The position numbers and the translations under genes are program-made. From positions 254,243-318,242 of the forward strand of contig JALHQH010000009.1 of assembly GCA_022842065.1 (NCBI GenBank): a DNA stretch of 64,000 bases, in the 5' to 3' direction. The notes under the pieces were generated by a model. It saw only the letters and a list, made by a program, of their open reading frames with translations. It was not told where the DNA came from and searched no databases. Below are positions 36,532 to 45,424 of this stretch, in pieces (position 1 is the stretch's first letter; each line of letters starts with the position of its first letter). The stretch is from Caldilineaceae bacterium (GTDB lineage Bacteria; Chloroflexota; Anaerolineae; Caldilineales; Caldilineaceae).

Positions 36532-36786
36532 ACTAGGTTCTGTTGACATTTCAATTTTACAGGGTTGAAACCCGCCGCTATACGCAAATCAGAATGAGAC
36601 CCCTAGTTTCGGTCAGCGTGCGTCGCACTGACCAAAGAATCTAGCGGACTGGAAACAGTTGGCGGTCAGTGCGACGCACGCGATCCCGTTAGCCAGCAAA
36701 ACGCCGGTTCTCAACTTGACTTCAGTATAACACCGAAAAGCCGGCCAATTTATTGGCCGTTTTAGCAAATGTCAACAGAACCTAGT
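36532..36786. mobile_element. 255-bp MITE-like element, 20-bp perfect terminal inverted repeats
   Basis: ACTAGGTTCTGTTGACATTT at 36532-36551 and its exact complement at 36767-36786 bound a non-coding interior with a large nested palindrome (GTCAGTGCGACGCACGC and GCGTGCGTCGCACTGAC). It sits between the precursor and kinase genes. The right arm contains an ATG (36769) in frame with the kinase. Confidence 0.75.
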
Positions 36787-36885
36787 AAACAGAGACGCGC
36801 CGGCCATACGAGAGCCATCTTTGCCCAGCGTAGCGATAAGGTAAATCACGTTGCTACGCTGGGCGCAAAACTGTTTCTCACGCCT

Positions 36886-38046
36886 ATGCACACACAAACC
36901 TATCGCTTTAGCCCGCTCACCGTCCAAGTGCAGAGCGCCACCCTCGCCCAGCATCAACAGCTTGCCGCCTGTTGGCAGCAATTATTTCGCATCGCACCAG
37001 CTGATCCCAATCTGCCGGCCATGACCGTGACGGACGGGGCGGGGACGCGGGATGGCGCGACGATTGGCGTCACCCTCTGGCCTGCGCCGCGCCAGGCGAA
37101 GATGCCCCCCTTGTCCGCCAACGCGCTGGTAGCAAGCTTTGGCCATGTCCAGATTTGGCAAACGGACCAAGGTTGGCACTACACCTGTGGCCGTACGCAC
37201 CTCCAGATCGAAGCCGGGCTGGCGCAGGCCGTCGGTTATCTGGCCGCGGACTTTGGCAATTATCTGTTGGCCGAGCAGCGCGGCTTCTGGCAGAGCATCT
37301 TCTTTGTCCTGGCGCGACGGGCGGGTTGTTACTTCCTGCACGCTAACGCGCTTTGTCCGCCCCCCGCCACTCGCGCCTCGGCCGGGCCAGCCCCCGGCGT
37401 CTTGTTCGTGGGTGATTGTGGCGCAGGCAAGACTACCGTGAGCCTGAGCCTGATCAAGGCCGGTTGGCGCTACGTCAGCGATGACAGTGTCATGCTCCAA
37501 ATGGTCGATGCGGGGGCCGCTACACCTTCCCGGAAGGGGCCACACTTAGTTCCGTATCGGGAAATTGATCTGGCCCCTTCCGGGAAGGTTGGCGCGATCG
37601 CGGCCCATGCTGTGCGCCGGGGCTTTGCCTGTACGCAGCAAACGGCAGCGCGCTGGCCCTGGTTAGCGGCGCTGCTGGCCGGTGGACCGCTGCTGGATGG
37701 GCGTAAAACCCTGATCGATTTGGATCGCCTCGATCCAACCAGCTTTGTCCCCTGTTGCCGGCCGCGGCTGCTCTTGTTTCCGCGCATCAGCGGCGCGGCG
37801 CAGAGCCAGGTGACCCCGTTGACCCCGGCCCAAAGCTTCAGCGCGCTGTTGGGCCAACCGCACAATGGTCTGCTGATGGAGCCAACGCTGACCCCCGCGC
37901 TGCTCACGCTCTTCCAAGCCTTGGTGGCGCAGACGTGCGGCTATCAACTTGATTTGGGCTGGGATGTCTTTACCGAACCGGCGCAGGTCAGCACTTTGCT
38001 TTTGTGCGCCCTCTCTACCCCCACCCCGGAGGCACCCGCGATATGA
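36886..38046 (+). CDS. HPr kinase-like ATP-binding protein of the RiPP locus
   Basis: The product (386 aa from ATG 36886) has an HPr-kinase-like fold in its second half: Walker A FVGDCGAGKTTVSLSLIKAG, and the following YVSDDSVMLQ with the catalytic-type Asp pair, then PYREIDL. The first half is a less conserved domain. In paeninodin-type lasso clusters such a kinase phosphorylates the precursor C-terminus, so a peptide kinase role is plausible. The frame continues up to ATG 36769, but that lies in a MITE arm. Neither start has a clear ribosome site, and a hairpin (GCCCAGCGTAGC / GCTACGCTGGGC) precedes 36886. It overlaps the sulfotransferase by ATGA. Confidence 0.78.
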   Translation: MHTQTYRFSPLTVQVQSATLAQHQQLAACWQQLFRIAPADPNLPAMTVTDGAGTRDGATIGVTLWPAPRQAKMPPLSANALVASFGHVQIWQTDQGWHYTCGRTHLQIEAGLAQAVGYLAADFGNYLLAEQRGFWQSIFFVLARRAGCYFLHANALCPPPATRASAGPAPGVLFVGDCGAGKTTVSLSLIKAGWRYVSDDSVMLQMVDAGAATPSRKGPHLVPYREIDLAPSGKVGAIAAHAVRRGFACTQQTAARWPWLAALLAGGPLLDGRKTLIDLDRLDPTSFVPCCRPRLLLFPRISGAAQSQVTPLTPAQSFSALLGQPHNGLLMEPTLTPALLTLFQALVAQTCGYQLDLGWDVFTEPAQVSTLLLCALSTPTPEAPAI

Positions 38047-39005
38047 CTTGGCCCACCTTTATTGTGCTGGGCGCGCCGCGCACGGGTACCACCGCGCTCT
38101 ATGCGGCCTTGCGCCAACACCCGCAGATCCGCATGAGCCGCATCAAGGAGCCGAACTTCTTTGCCTATGGCGAACTGGCGGCGCTGCCTTTTCAGGGACC
38201 AGCCGTGCCGTGGATGGCGGCACGCGTGGCAACTACCCGCGCCGCTTATCAGGCGCTTTTGGCGGCGCCCCCCACCGTGGGGGGGACGGCGGCGGGGACG
38301 CTTGAAGCTGAGTCGCGTGAACCCGTGGCGTTGGGGGAAGCGTCGATGACGAATTTCCTGCCACGCGCCTGTGCGCGCATTCACCAGTACGCACCGACTG
38401 CCAAACTGATTGTCATATTGCGCCACCCGGCCGAGCGTGCGTATTCGCAATTTGTCCATGCCCGCCACATGGGGTGGGAGCCGTTGCCCAATTTTGCTGT
38501 GGCGCTGGCCGCCGAACCCAGCCGCTTCCAGCAACAGTGGATTCCGCCCTTTTACTATCGCTATTTCAGCGAGTATGCGGCCCGCCTGGCACCCTATTTC
38601 GCCACCTTTCCGCGCGCACAAATTCGTATTTATCGCTATGAAGCGTGGCGTATGACGCCACAGATGGTGTTACACGATCTCTTCACCTGGCTTGGCGTTG
38701 ACCCCACCTTCACCCCGCATGTCAATCCGCGGCTGAATGCCGGTCAACTGCCTCGCCCCTGGTTGCAACCCCTGTTGCGCGCGCGCAGGTGGGGCAAACC
38801 GTGGCTGCAGCGCTTGCTCTCCCAGCTGATCCCACCGACATGGCGAGCCGCGGTAACGCAGCCGGTCAGGCAACGGACGCTGGCACCACCACCCGCCTTG
38901 GCCCCGGCGCTGCGCCGCCAACTTATGGCCGCGGTTCGCCCGGATCTAGCGCAACTGCAAAGTCTGCTCGACCAAGATTTTTCCGACTGGCTGGTGGCGG
39001 CATAG
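38043..39005 (+). CDS. Sulfotransferase family protein
   Basis: The 320-aa protein has the PAPS-binding loop near its start (IVLGAPRTGTTALYAAL, residues about 6-22) and the 3'-phosphate loop LRHPAERAYSQFVHAR near residue 125, both typical of bacterial sulfotransferases. RIYRYEAW near 205 also fits. The enzyme would move sulfate from PAPS to an alcohol or amine. Its ATG overlaps the kinase stop by four bases, so both are in one transcript with the RiPP precursor genes. The acceptor may be the peptide or the glycan made by the GT2 proteins; this is inference. Confidence 0.88.
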   Translation: MTWPTFIVLGAPRTGTTALYAALRQHPQIRMSRIKEPNFFAYGELAALPFQGPAVPWMAARVATTRAAYQALLAAPPTVGGTAAGTLEAESREPVALGEASMTNFLPRACARIHQYAPTAKLIVILRHPAERAYSQFVHARHMGWEPLPNFAVALAAEPSRFQQQWIPPFYYRYFSEYAARLAPYFATFPRAQIRIYRYEAWRMTPQMVLHDLFTWLGVDPTFTPHVNPRLNAGQLPRPWLQPLLRARRWGKPWLQRLLSQLIPPTWRAAVTQPVRQRTLAPPPALAPALRRQLMAAVRPDLAQLQSLLDQDFSDWLVAA

Positions 39006-39059
39006 GTATGCCAACTTACCCAATCTGCCAACATAACTACCAAGAAAGGTCTTTGTTTT

Positions 39060-39368
39060 ATGCTGACAATGCAAACCCAAGTGCAACCCGACCCTGCCGT
39101 GCTCGCCACCGCGTTATCCGACCAGGAAACGGTGTTGCTGCATGTACGAACCAACTATTACTACACCCTCAATGCGACCGGTGCCCAAATTTGGCAAGGA
39201 CTAAGTGACGGGCGCACCCCAGGTGAAATCTGCCGAGCGTTGGTGGCCCACTATGCGCTGACCCTGGCCGAAGCAGAAGCGGCGGTGCTTGCTTTGCTGC
39301 GCGAACTGACCGCGGAAAATTTGCTCCAGCAGGTTGCGCTATCTGCGCCGCGAAGCACATATGACTAA
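39060..39368 (+). CDS. PqqD-family peptide recognition protein (lasso B1-like)
   Basis: The 102-aa protein is a stand-alone PqqD/RRE domain: ETVLLHVRTNYYYTLNATGAQIWQGL followed by helices TPGEICRALVAHYALTLAEAEAAVLALLRELTAENLL. In lasso pathways the B1 protein binds the leader motif and hands the peptide to the B2 protease, and the next gene is a B2 remnant, so B1 is the natural role. AAAGG precedes the ATG. It overlaps the B2 remnant by eight bases. Confidence 0.85.
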   Translation: MLTMQTQVQPDPAVLATALSDQETVLLHVRTNYYYTLNATGAQIWQGLSDGRTPGEICRALVAHYALTLAEAEAAVLALLRELTAENLLQQVALSAPRSTYD

Positions 39369-39967
39369 AACCGACCTGTTTGCGCCAGCACACCTGCACA
39401 CGGCCTGGCAAAGACGCACCTGGGACGAACGCCAACTGTTGGTGGAAGCCTTTTGCTGGCTGGGCTTGGCGCGCCTGTTGGTGCTGACCTTGCCTTTCCA
39501 CTGGCTACTCGCTATCTGGCGGCTCCACCATCAGCCATTGACAGCGCCATGGCCAACTGCATGGCCAACGCCTCATAGATACGACAAATAGAGTTGGCAC
39601 CAAGCGGGCTGCGCATCAGGGGATGCGCATCAGGGGATGCGCAGTACACGATTGTGCCATGTTAATCTACGTTGTCTATCAGGAGCACCAAGCGGTCGCG
39701 TCGCTGCGCTGTGCCATCCAGGCAGCCAGCCGCTATACGCCATGGCGCAGCAATTGTTTGGCACAAGCATTAGCCGCCAACCGCATGTTGCAGCGGCGGC
39801 GCTTACCCAGCACGCTTTATATCGGCGTGGCAAAGCCGGTCGAGCAACCGCTGGCTGCGCACGCCTGGTTGCGCTGTGGCGCACAATTTGTCACCGGCGA
39901 AGTGGGCTGGCAACAATTTACCCCCGTCACCTGTTTGGAGAGCCGTAGCCATTGCGTAGCCGATTGA
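39361..39967 (+). pseudogene. Broken lasso B2 transglutaminase-like protease
   Basis: Two frames together match a B2 protein. Frame 1 (39361-39591) gives the N-terminal part: LHTAWQRRTWDERQLLVEAFCWLGLARLLVL, ending at a TAG. Frame 2 (to 39967) gives the catalytic part: RCAIQAASRYTPWRSNCLAQALAANRMLQRR with the nucleophile Cys, then YIGVAKPVEQPLAAHAWLRCGAQFVTG with the catalytic His. The break coincides with a GGATGCGCA repeat at 39598-39660 shared with other family D elements. Insertion of the repeat probably broke the gene, though two cooperating polypeptides or a sequencing error cannot be excluded. Confidence 0.75.
39598..39660. repeat. Family D repeat remnant inside the B2 gene
   Basis: GGCAC at the left and GTGCC at the right bound GGGCTGCGCATCAGGGGATG, CGCATCAGGGG and ATGCGCAGTAC. 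The complement matches the interior of the element at 36052-36196. It interrupts the transglutaminase-like frame. Confidence 0.6.
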
Positions 39968-40005
39968 ATCGGTATTAGCCATTTGCAAAATCCTGGAAAA
40001 GATCC

Positions 40006-42555
40006 CTACGCGCGCCGAAAGTAAAGCCGCTTCGCCACCTCGGACACGACGACATAGAGCACGGTGATCAACAGCAAGAGCAGCAGCACATAGAGTGGCA
40101 GCGGTGTGAAACCAAGTAACGGACCAAAGGGCAGATAGGGGATGGCGACGGCGACAATCGTTACCCCCAGCGTGGAGAGCCAGAGATAAAAGCCCGGCTT
40201 GCTTTTGAAGATCGAGCGACGCGTGCGCAGGACCAGGGTGATCAGCAACTCGGTCATCAACGATTCGACAAACCAGCCGGTGCGAAATTCGGCCGGCGCG
40301 GCCTTCACAATGAAGATCAACAGGCCAAAGGTGAGAAAGTCAAAGACCGAGCTGATCAAGCCGAAGATGATCATAATGTCGCGAATAAACCTAATGTCCC
40401 AGCGCCGGGGTTTTTCAACCAGTTCCGGGTCGACATTGTCGGTGGCAATGGTCAGCGAAGGGAAGTCTGAGAGAAAATTGTTGAGCAAAATCTGTTTGGC
40501 GAGCAAGGGCAGGAAGGGTAAAAAGAGGGACGCGCCGGCCATGCTAAACATGTTGCCAAAGTTGGCGCTGGTGGTGGTGAAGACATATTTTAGTGTGTTG
40601 GCAAAGGTGCGCCGCCCTTCTTCAATGCCCTGGCGCAAGACAGCCAAATCTTGTTTAAGCAGCACAAAGTCAGCGGCGTCCTTCGCCACATCCACCGCCG
40701 TGTCGACCGAGATGCCGACATCGGCGGCGTGCAGAGCGGGGGCATCGTTGATGCCATCGCCCATGTAGCCGACCACGTGGCCCATTTTGCGCAGGGCGAG
40801 GATGATGCGCTCTTTCTCATTCGGATCAATCTCGACAAAGAGACTAGTCGTTTTGGCGCGTTGCCAGAGCGCTTCGTCGCTCATCGCGCCGATCTCGGCC
40901 CCGGTTAAGAGGCCGGTCACGGTCATGCCCACCACTTCGGCCACATGCGCGGCAACCAGCCGGTTGTCCCCGGTAATAATTTTCACTTCGACGCCCAATT
41001 TCGCCAGATCGTGCAACGTTTGTTGCACACTCGGTTTGGGTGGATCAAAGAAGATCAGGAAGCCGGTAAAGGTCAGGTCGCACTCGTCGCCGTGGGCCAA
41101 ATTCGCCGTCAACGCCACCGGCTTGGTGGCAACCCCGAGGACGCGGTAGCCTTGCGCACTCCACGCCGCATACCGTTGTCGAATCTGCTTTTCTTGGTTT
41201 GGATCAAAGGGCAGCGGCCCCTGGTCACCTTGGACCTGAGTGCAGACGGCGAGCACGTTGTCGAGCGCGCCCTTGGTAATCAAGCGCTGTTGACCATCCG
41301 CCCCTTGCACGACAATGCTCAGCCGTTTGCGTACAAAGTCATAGGGCAGTTCGTCAATTTTTTGCTCAGGCGCGGCAGTCAGACCAAGCTGATTGGCCTT
41401 GGCAATAATCGCCTCATCCAGCACATTCGCCAGCCCGGTCTCGAAAACGGCGTTGAGGTAAGCGTCACGCTGCACCAGATCAGATGGTTGGCCTTGCACA
41501 TCAAACGCGCCATCAAGCTGCACCACGCCGGCAGTCAGGGTGCCGGTTTTGTCGGTGCAGAGCACATCCATGCTGCCCAAATTTTCAATGGCGCTGAGCC
41601 GGCGCACGATCACACCGCTCTTGGCCATCACCTGTGCCCCCTTGGCCAGGTTGATGCTGATAATGGCGGGCAGCAATTCGGGGGCCATGCCTACGGCCAG
41701 GGCAATCGCAAAGAGCAAAGCTTCAATCGCCGGGCGCTGGAAGAAGACATTAATCGCAAAGGTGGCGACGACCAGTGTTAACATGATCACCGTGAGCAAG
41801 TAACCAAAGCGCCGAATGCCATGTTCAAATTCAGTCTCTGGCGGGCGCAACTTTAAGCGCTCAGCGATCTGCCCAAAGGCTGTGCCGGCCCCGGTTTGGA
41901 CGATCAGGGCATGGGCGGTGCCACTGCGCACGCTCGTCCCCATAAAAACGCAATTGGTGCGCTCGGCTAAACCAGCCGTAGCGGCCACTTCGTCGGCATT
42001 GTGCGCCACCTTTTTTTCGACCGGGAAGGTCTCGCCGGTCAGCACTGCCTGGCTAACAAAAAAGTCTTTGGCCTCTAACAAAACGCCATCCGCCGGGATC
42101 AGGCTGCCGGCGGCCAGGAGCACCACATCGCCGGGCACAACCCCTTCCGCAGGGATTGTCTGTGGTTGGCCATCGCGTAGCACCGTTGCCTTGATTGTTA
42201 CGCGCGCTTGCAACTTTGCCACGGCGGTGCCGGCGCGATATTCCTGCCAGAAACCAAGCAGCGAACTGCCCAAAATGATCAACAGGATAATGCCGGCGTC
42301 GATCCACTCCTGGGCAAAGGCCGAGACGATCACGGCAAAGACCAAGATCAGAACAAGGGGACTTTTATATTGATTGAGCAACAGCCCCAGCGCGGTGATC
42401 TGCCGCCCCGCCTTGAGCGTATTGGGGCCAACCTGTTGCAAACGGCGCGTCGCCTCAGCCGCGCGCAAACCGTCCGGCGTGCCGCCCAGCGTCATCAGGA
42501 GCCGGTCAAGGGGTTGGCTCCAAAAGGGTTCTGTATTGTTTTGGTGATTGCTCAT
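40006..42555 (-). CDS. mgtA: Magnesium-translocating P-type ATPase
   Basis: The 849-aa protein is a type III P-ATPase: a short N-terminus without metal-binding domains, TGE in SQAVLTGETFPVEKK, the phosphorylation site CTDKTGTLTAG, the hinge GDGINDAPAL and six to eight membrane helices. The C-terminal LMTELLITLVLRTRRSIFKSKPG segment is typical of MgtA/MgtB. It would import Mg2+ down its gradient with ATP. There is no sign of an MgtL-type leader in its upstream region. It converges on the RiPP cluster and is unrelated to it in function. Confidence 0.92.
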   Translation of the reverse strand: MSNHQNNTEPFWSQPLDRLLMTLGGTPDGLRAAEATRRLQQVGPNTLKAGRQITALGLLLNQYKSPLVLILVFAVIVSAFAQEWIDAGIILLIILGSSLLGFWQEYRAGTAVAKLQARVTIKATVLRDGQPQTIPAEGVVPGDVVLLAAGSLIPADGVLLEAKDFFVSQAVLTGETFPVEKKVAHNADEVAATAGLAERTNCVFMGTSVRSGTAHALIVQTGAGTAFGQIAERLKLRPPETEFEHGIRRFGYLLTVIMLTLVVATFAINVFFQRPAIEALLFAIALAVGMAPELLPAIISINLAKGAQVMAKSGVIVRRLSAIENLGSMDVLCTDKTGTLTAGVVQLDGAFDVQGQPSDLVQRDAYLNAVFETGLANVLDEAIIAKANQLGLTAAPEQKIDELPYDFVRKRLSIVVQGADGQQRLITKGALDNVLAVCTQVQGDQGPLPFDPNQEKQIRQRYAAWSAQGYRVLGVATKPVALTANLAHGDECDLTFTGFLIFFDPPKPSVQQTLHDLAKLGVEVKIITGDNRLVAAHVAEVVGMTVTGLLTGAEIGAMSDEALWQRAKTTSLFVEIDPNEKERIILALRKMGHVVGYMGDGINDAPALHAADVGISVDTAVDVAKDAADFVLLKQDLAVLRQGIEEGRRTFANTLKYVFTTTSANFGNMFSMAGASLFLPFLPLLAKQILLNNFLSDFPSLTIATDNVDPELVEKPRRWDIRFIRDIMIIFGLISSVFDFLTFGLLIFIVKAAPAEFRTGWFVESLMTELLITLVLRTRRSIFKSKPGFYLWLSTLGVTIVAVAIPYLPFGPLLGFTPLPLYVLLLLLLITVLYVVVSEVAKRLYFRRA

Positions 42556-42618
42556 GATCGGTCTTTGAAATTATCGGCACTGGTCGCATGCTGCATTAAC
42601 GATTGACGGTAAACCGCA

Positions 42619-42676
42619 AGCGCTCCATCAGGATCGTCAGAGCCTGACGGGGATTTGACAATCCTGATGGAGCGCT
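42619..42676 (-). terminator. 16-bp stem after the haem-binding gene
   Basis: AGCGCTCCATCAGGAT (42619-42634) and its exact complement (42661-42676) flank a 26-base loop. It begins 14 bp beyond the stop of the minus-strand haem-binding gene and lies before the Mg2+ ATPase start. Confidence 0.55.
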
Positions 42677-42689
42677 GCGTTATTCCTAC

Positions 42690-43151
42690 TTAGTCTTGCT
42701 CTGCCCCTTCTGCTCGGGCAATTGGTGGATCTTGGCTGAAGGTCGTTTTGAAACCGGCCACTAATGCCGTCTTTTCAGCATCAGTCAATTTCGCTTCGGG
42801 ATGCATCAGGAGAAAGTCCGACAGGGGCATTTCGTTTTCCTCAATATTTTCGACGACCTCATCAAGCGCAGTATTGGGTTGGTCCCAGGTGGAAAAGTTG
42901 AGGACTGCGCGCCCTTCGTTGATATGATCGGCCAGGCGCCAGGAGACCGGCGCAATGTAGCCATACCAGGGCCAGCTTGTCTCATTGCTGTGACAATCAA
43001 AACAAGCCCGTTCGGCCAGATCGTGCGTGGCCGGCGCATCCCATTTTACTTCGCGCGTGATGGCTGGGTTTGTCCGATTCACGGGAACCAGTTGAATACC
43101 CACCAGGACGACGATCAGCGCAACACCGATGCGTTTTAGCCATTTTTTCAT
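42690..43151 (-). CDS. Haem-binding domain protein, membrane anchored
   Basis: The 153-aa protein has an N-terminal hydrophobic anchor (about 7-21) and one c-type haem site: ACFDCHSNETSWPWYGYIAPVSW, with CxxCH near residue 53. This matches the Haem_bd (PF14376) family of small periplasmic or outer proteins, where the haem is attached by thioether bonds. Partner and electron acceptor are unknown. It is followed, going against the sequence, by the Mg2+ ATPase after a terminator. GAAGG lies ahead of the ATG. Confidence 0.85.
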   Translation of the reverse strand: MKKWLKRIGVALIVVLVGIQLVPVNRTNPAITREVKWDAPATHDLAERACFDCHSNETSWPWYGYIAPVSWRLADHINEGRAVLNFSTWDQPNTALDEVVENIEENEMPLSDFLLMHPEAKLTDAEKTALVAGFKTTFSQDPPIARAEGAEQD

Positions 43152-43171
43152 TTGTTATGCCTTCGTTCATG

Positions 43172-43552
43172 TTACTTTAGAAAATAGTGACGAACCTTGG
43201 CGACAATTTGTGGTTCAGTCAGTTTGTCGGCGGTTTCCACCTCGACAATCCGACCACCAAGTTTTTCGTGTTCAAGCTGTTTTTTGAGTTCACCCTTGGC
43301 TTCGCCCGGCCCAAAGATCAGAATCGAGTCCGCGGCGCGAATCGCCCCAATGACTTCGCCATAGTAGTGGTGGAGATGTTCGCCAAAGCGGCGGTCACGG
43401 CGATCTTCGGGTGAGCCGTCGGGGGCATTGGCGGAAAAGCGCCCTTCTTCTGCCCGCTCGGCATGGATATGTTCGATTGTTTCGCCTTCACGATTGACCG
43501 TGACGATCACGGCTTCACGATGATCAATCCACAAACCCAGTTCTTTTTTCAT
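43172..43552 (-). CDS. Uncharacterised protein, possible eRF1-domain-3-like fold
   Basis: The 126-aa protein begins MKKELGLWIDHREAVIVTV and contains SILIFGPGEAKGELKKQLEHEKLGGRIVEVETADKLTEPQIVAKVRHYF. The layout of a beta-strand core with FGPGEAKGEL resembles the C-terminal domain of eRF1/Pelota-like proteins found in bacterial baeRF families. Any role in ribosome rescue is speculative. It lies 20 bp upstream of the haem-binding gene and is probably cotranscribed. AAAGGAAAA precedes the ATG. Confidence 0.62.
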   Translation of the reverse strand: MKKELGLWIDHREAVIVTVNREGETIEHIHAERAEEGRFSANAPDGSPEDRRDRRFGEHLHHYYGEVIGAIRAADSILIFGPGEAKGELKKQLEHEKLGGRIVEVETADKLTEPQIVAKVRHYFLK

Positions 43553-43705
43553 AAATTTTTCCTTTACTTGATCAACTGCCCAACCAGACCGCGACTGGTG
43601 CAGTACTCATGCTTTATCCTACACGACAAATTTTTCGATCACACCAGCCGCTGGGAGAGTTTACCGCTTAGTCAAGCGGCCAGTTTTAGCAAGCAGTTGC
43701 CGGGG

Positions 43706-44311
43706 TTATAGACATGGGGCCTGTTCTGGGCAAACTCGTTTCAACGCGTCTTTGAGATCATCGAGAGACGCGACGGCGGTGGCATGTAACGCGTCTTGCG
43801 TGCCATTTTGTGCATTTTTCAGGGCACGTAACTGCTCAATGGCGGTTGCATCCAAAGCGCGCAGGGTCTCTAATTGCCACAGCGCATCAGCCCCTACGGC
43901 CATGCGGATGGCGGCGGTTATGGTCAACCATTGTGCGATCTTCTCCGCCATACTGTTCCACACATTGAGGGTCTCGCTGCTTTGATCACCGGTTTTATCA
44001 CTGGGCTCGTCGCTATTCTTCTCACTGAGCAGATCGCTGATGGCCGACACGCTGCGCGGCGCGACGCTGCCATTGGTTTTGCTGCTGGTGGGTTTGCTGC
44101 CGTTCACTTTGGGGGTGACCACGATCATGCTGTTCTGCCAGACCTTGAGTTGTGCGTCCATGGCATCGACCAGATTCACCAGTCGGTCTTGTACACGCTG
44201 CAACGTGGCAGCTTCAACGCCATCGGCCTGGGCACCGAAGATTTCAATCTGGGCCTCGCAGGCCTTGAGTTGTTGCTTCAGCTCTTTGCGTTGATCTTTC
44301 ATTTTGCTCAT
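43706..44311 (-). CDS. Hypothetical coiled-coil protein
   Basis: The 201-aa protein has a charged N-terminal coiled coil (about 1-55, KMKDQRKELKQQLKACEAQIEIF), a Ser/Asp-rich low-complexity middle (about 70-112) and a helical C-terminal half. No signal, membrane helix or enzyme motif is seen. The first 55 residues with an EAATLQRVQDRLVNLVDAMDAQL heptad pattern suggest oligomer formation. AGGAGCAATCGC precedes the ATG. I do not recognise a family. Confidence 0.65.
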   Translation of the reverse strand: MSKMKDQRKELKQQLKACEAQIEIFGAQADGVEAATLQRVQDRLVNLVDAMDAQLKVWQNSMIVVTPKVNGSKPTSSKTNGSVAPRSVSAISDLLSEKNSDEPSDKTGDQSSETLNVWNSMAEKIAQWLTITAAIRMAVGADALWQLETLRALDATAIEQLRALKNAQNGTQDALHATAVASLDDLKDALKRVCPEQAPCL

Positions 44312-44375
44312 GCGATTGCTCCTGATTTCATGTTAAATGATGGCAGTGCCAAGTAGATGGAGGGATGAACATGCA

Positions 44376-45302
44376 TTAGATCAATTCCCTGATCCCCCGC
44401 ACCGGGGCCAATAGGGTGTATTGGTATTCGTGACCAGCGGTAGCAAACCACTTGACGAAGCGCAGCAGGCCACCCTGAATCTCAATGCCGGTGATATAGC
44501 CAGGATTGATGCAACTGCCGGTGTTAAAATAAGGCGCATGGTCGCGATTGGGAAAGCGCGGCAAATGGGTGTGCCCGACAATCACTGGTTGCCGACGGCT
44601 GCGCACCCAATCCACCAACTGTTGCGTCTGCTGCTGTTGCTGGCCGGCAGACCAACGCGCCCAGACGCCGGCGGCAAAGTCGATCAGGGCGCGCCGCTGT
44701 TGACCGGCAAAAGTACCGGCGGCGCGGCGCACGCGCTGCGGTCCATACTTGGCGGACCAGACAATCTGTTGCGTGAGCAGGCTCAATTGGTCGCACCAAA
44801 AATCGACCTGATGGCCATGCACGGCAAAGAGCTGCTGACCAGTCTGGCGATGCCGTAAAACCAACCCTTCGCCAATTGTCCACTCGCCTTTGCGCGTCTG
44901 ATAATATTGCCGCCCTTGTACCTCGTGATTACCCAGAATCAAGTGCAGCCGTTGCTGCTGCTGAAATTGATGCAGCAAGGCAAAGACCCGCGGGTAGGCC
45001 CGTTCAATGTCGCTAAAGCGCGGGGTCTGCCACAAATCATCGCCATCACCCAATTCAATATATGTAAAGCCGGCCGCCCGATAGTGGGAAAGGGCGTGGA
45101 CAAAGAGATCTTCGTTGGGCGCGAATTCATCATGCACCCCCCGGTCACCACGATGCGCGTCGCTCAACAGAATAATTTTTGAATCATCATCGAAGGATAG
45201 CACCGGCGCACTCTGCAAGATCTGATCCAAGCGGCGCTGGCCGCGGGCAAACCAGGATTGCCGTGCGCCCGTTGGCGCGCCGGCCGATTGTTTAGTCATC
45301 AT
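44376..45302 (-). CDS. Calcineurin-like metallophosphoesterase
   Basis: The 308-aa protein shows the metallophosphoesterase motifs in order: LLSDAHRGD near 49, GDGDDLW near 86 (family GDxxD), LILGNHEVQG near 123 (GNHE), VHGHQVDFW near 162 and VGHTHLPRF near 242 (GHTH). No membrane helix is seen. These enzymes hydrolyse phosphate esters using two metals; the substrate is not identifiable. LpxH-type UDP-diacylglucosamine hydrolases share the fold but are shorter. It is downstream of the ECF sigma gene on the same strand, about 120 bp away. Confidence 0.88.
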   Translation of the reverse strand: MMTKQSAGAPTGARQSWFARGQRRLDQILQSAPVLSFDDDSKIILLSDAHRGDRGVHDEFAPNEDLFVHALSHYRAAGFTYIELGDGDDLWQTPRFSDIERAYPRVFALLHQFQQQQRLHLILGNHEVQGRQYYQTRKGEWTIGEGLVLRHRQTGQQLFAVHGHQVDFWCDQLSLLTQQIVWSAKYGPQRVRRAAGTFAGQQRRALIDFAAGVWARWSAGQQQQQTQQLVDWVRSRRQPVIVGHTHLPRFPNRDHAPYFNTGSCINPGYITGIEIQGGLLRFVKWFATAGHEYQYTLLAPVRGIRELI

Positions 45303-45424
45303 CAGGATCCAAGTTCTCGCTTATTATTGTCGCGCCAGTGCAGTTGCCTGCTAGATAACGCAAAACAACAGTACACAATCGCCCCTGCTACGCAACCCGC
45401 ACGCCGTCAACTGTAGTGTGGTGG

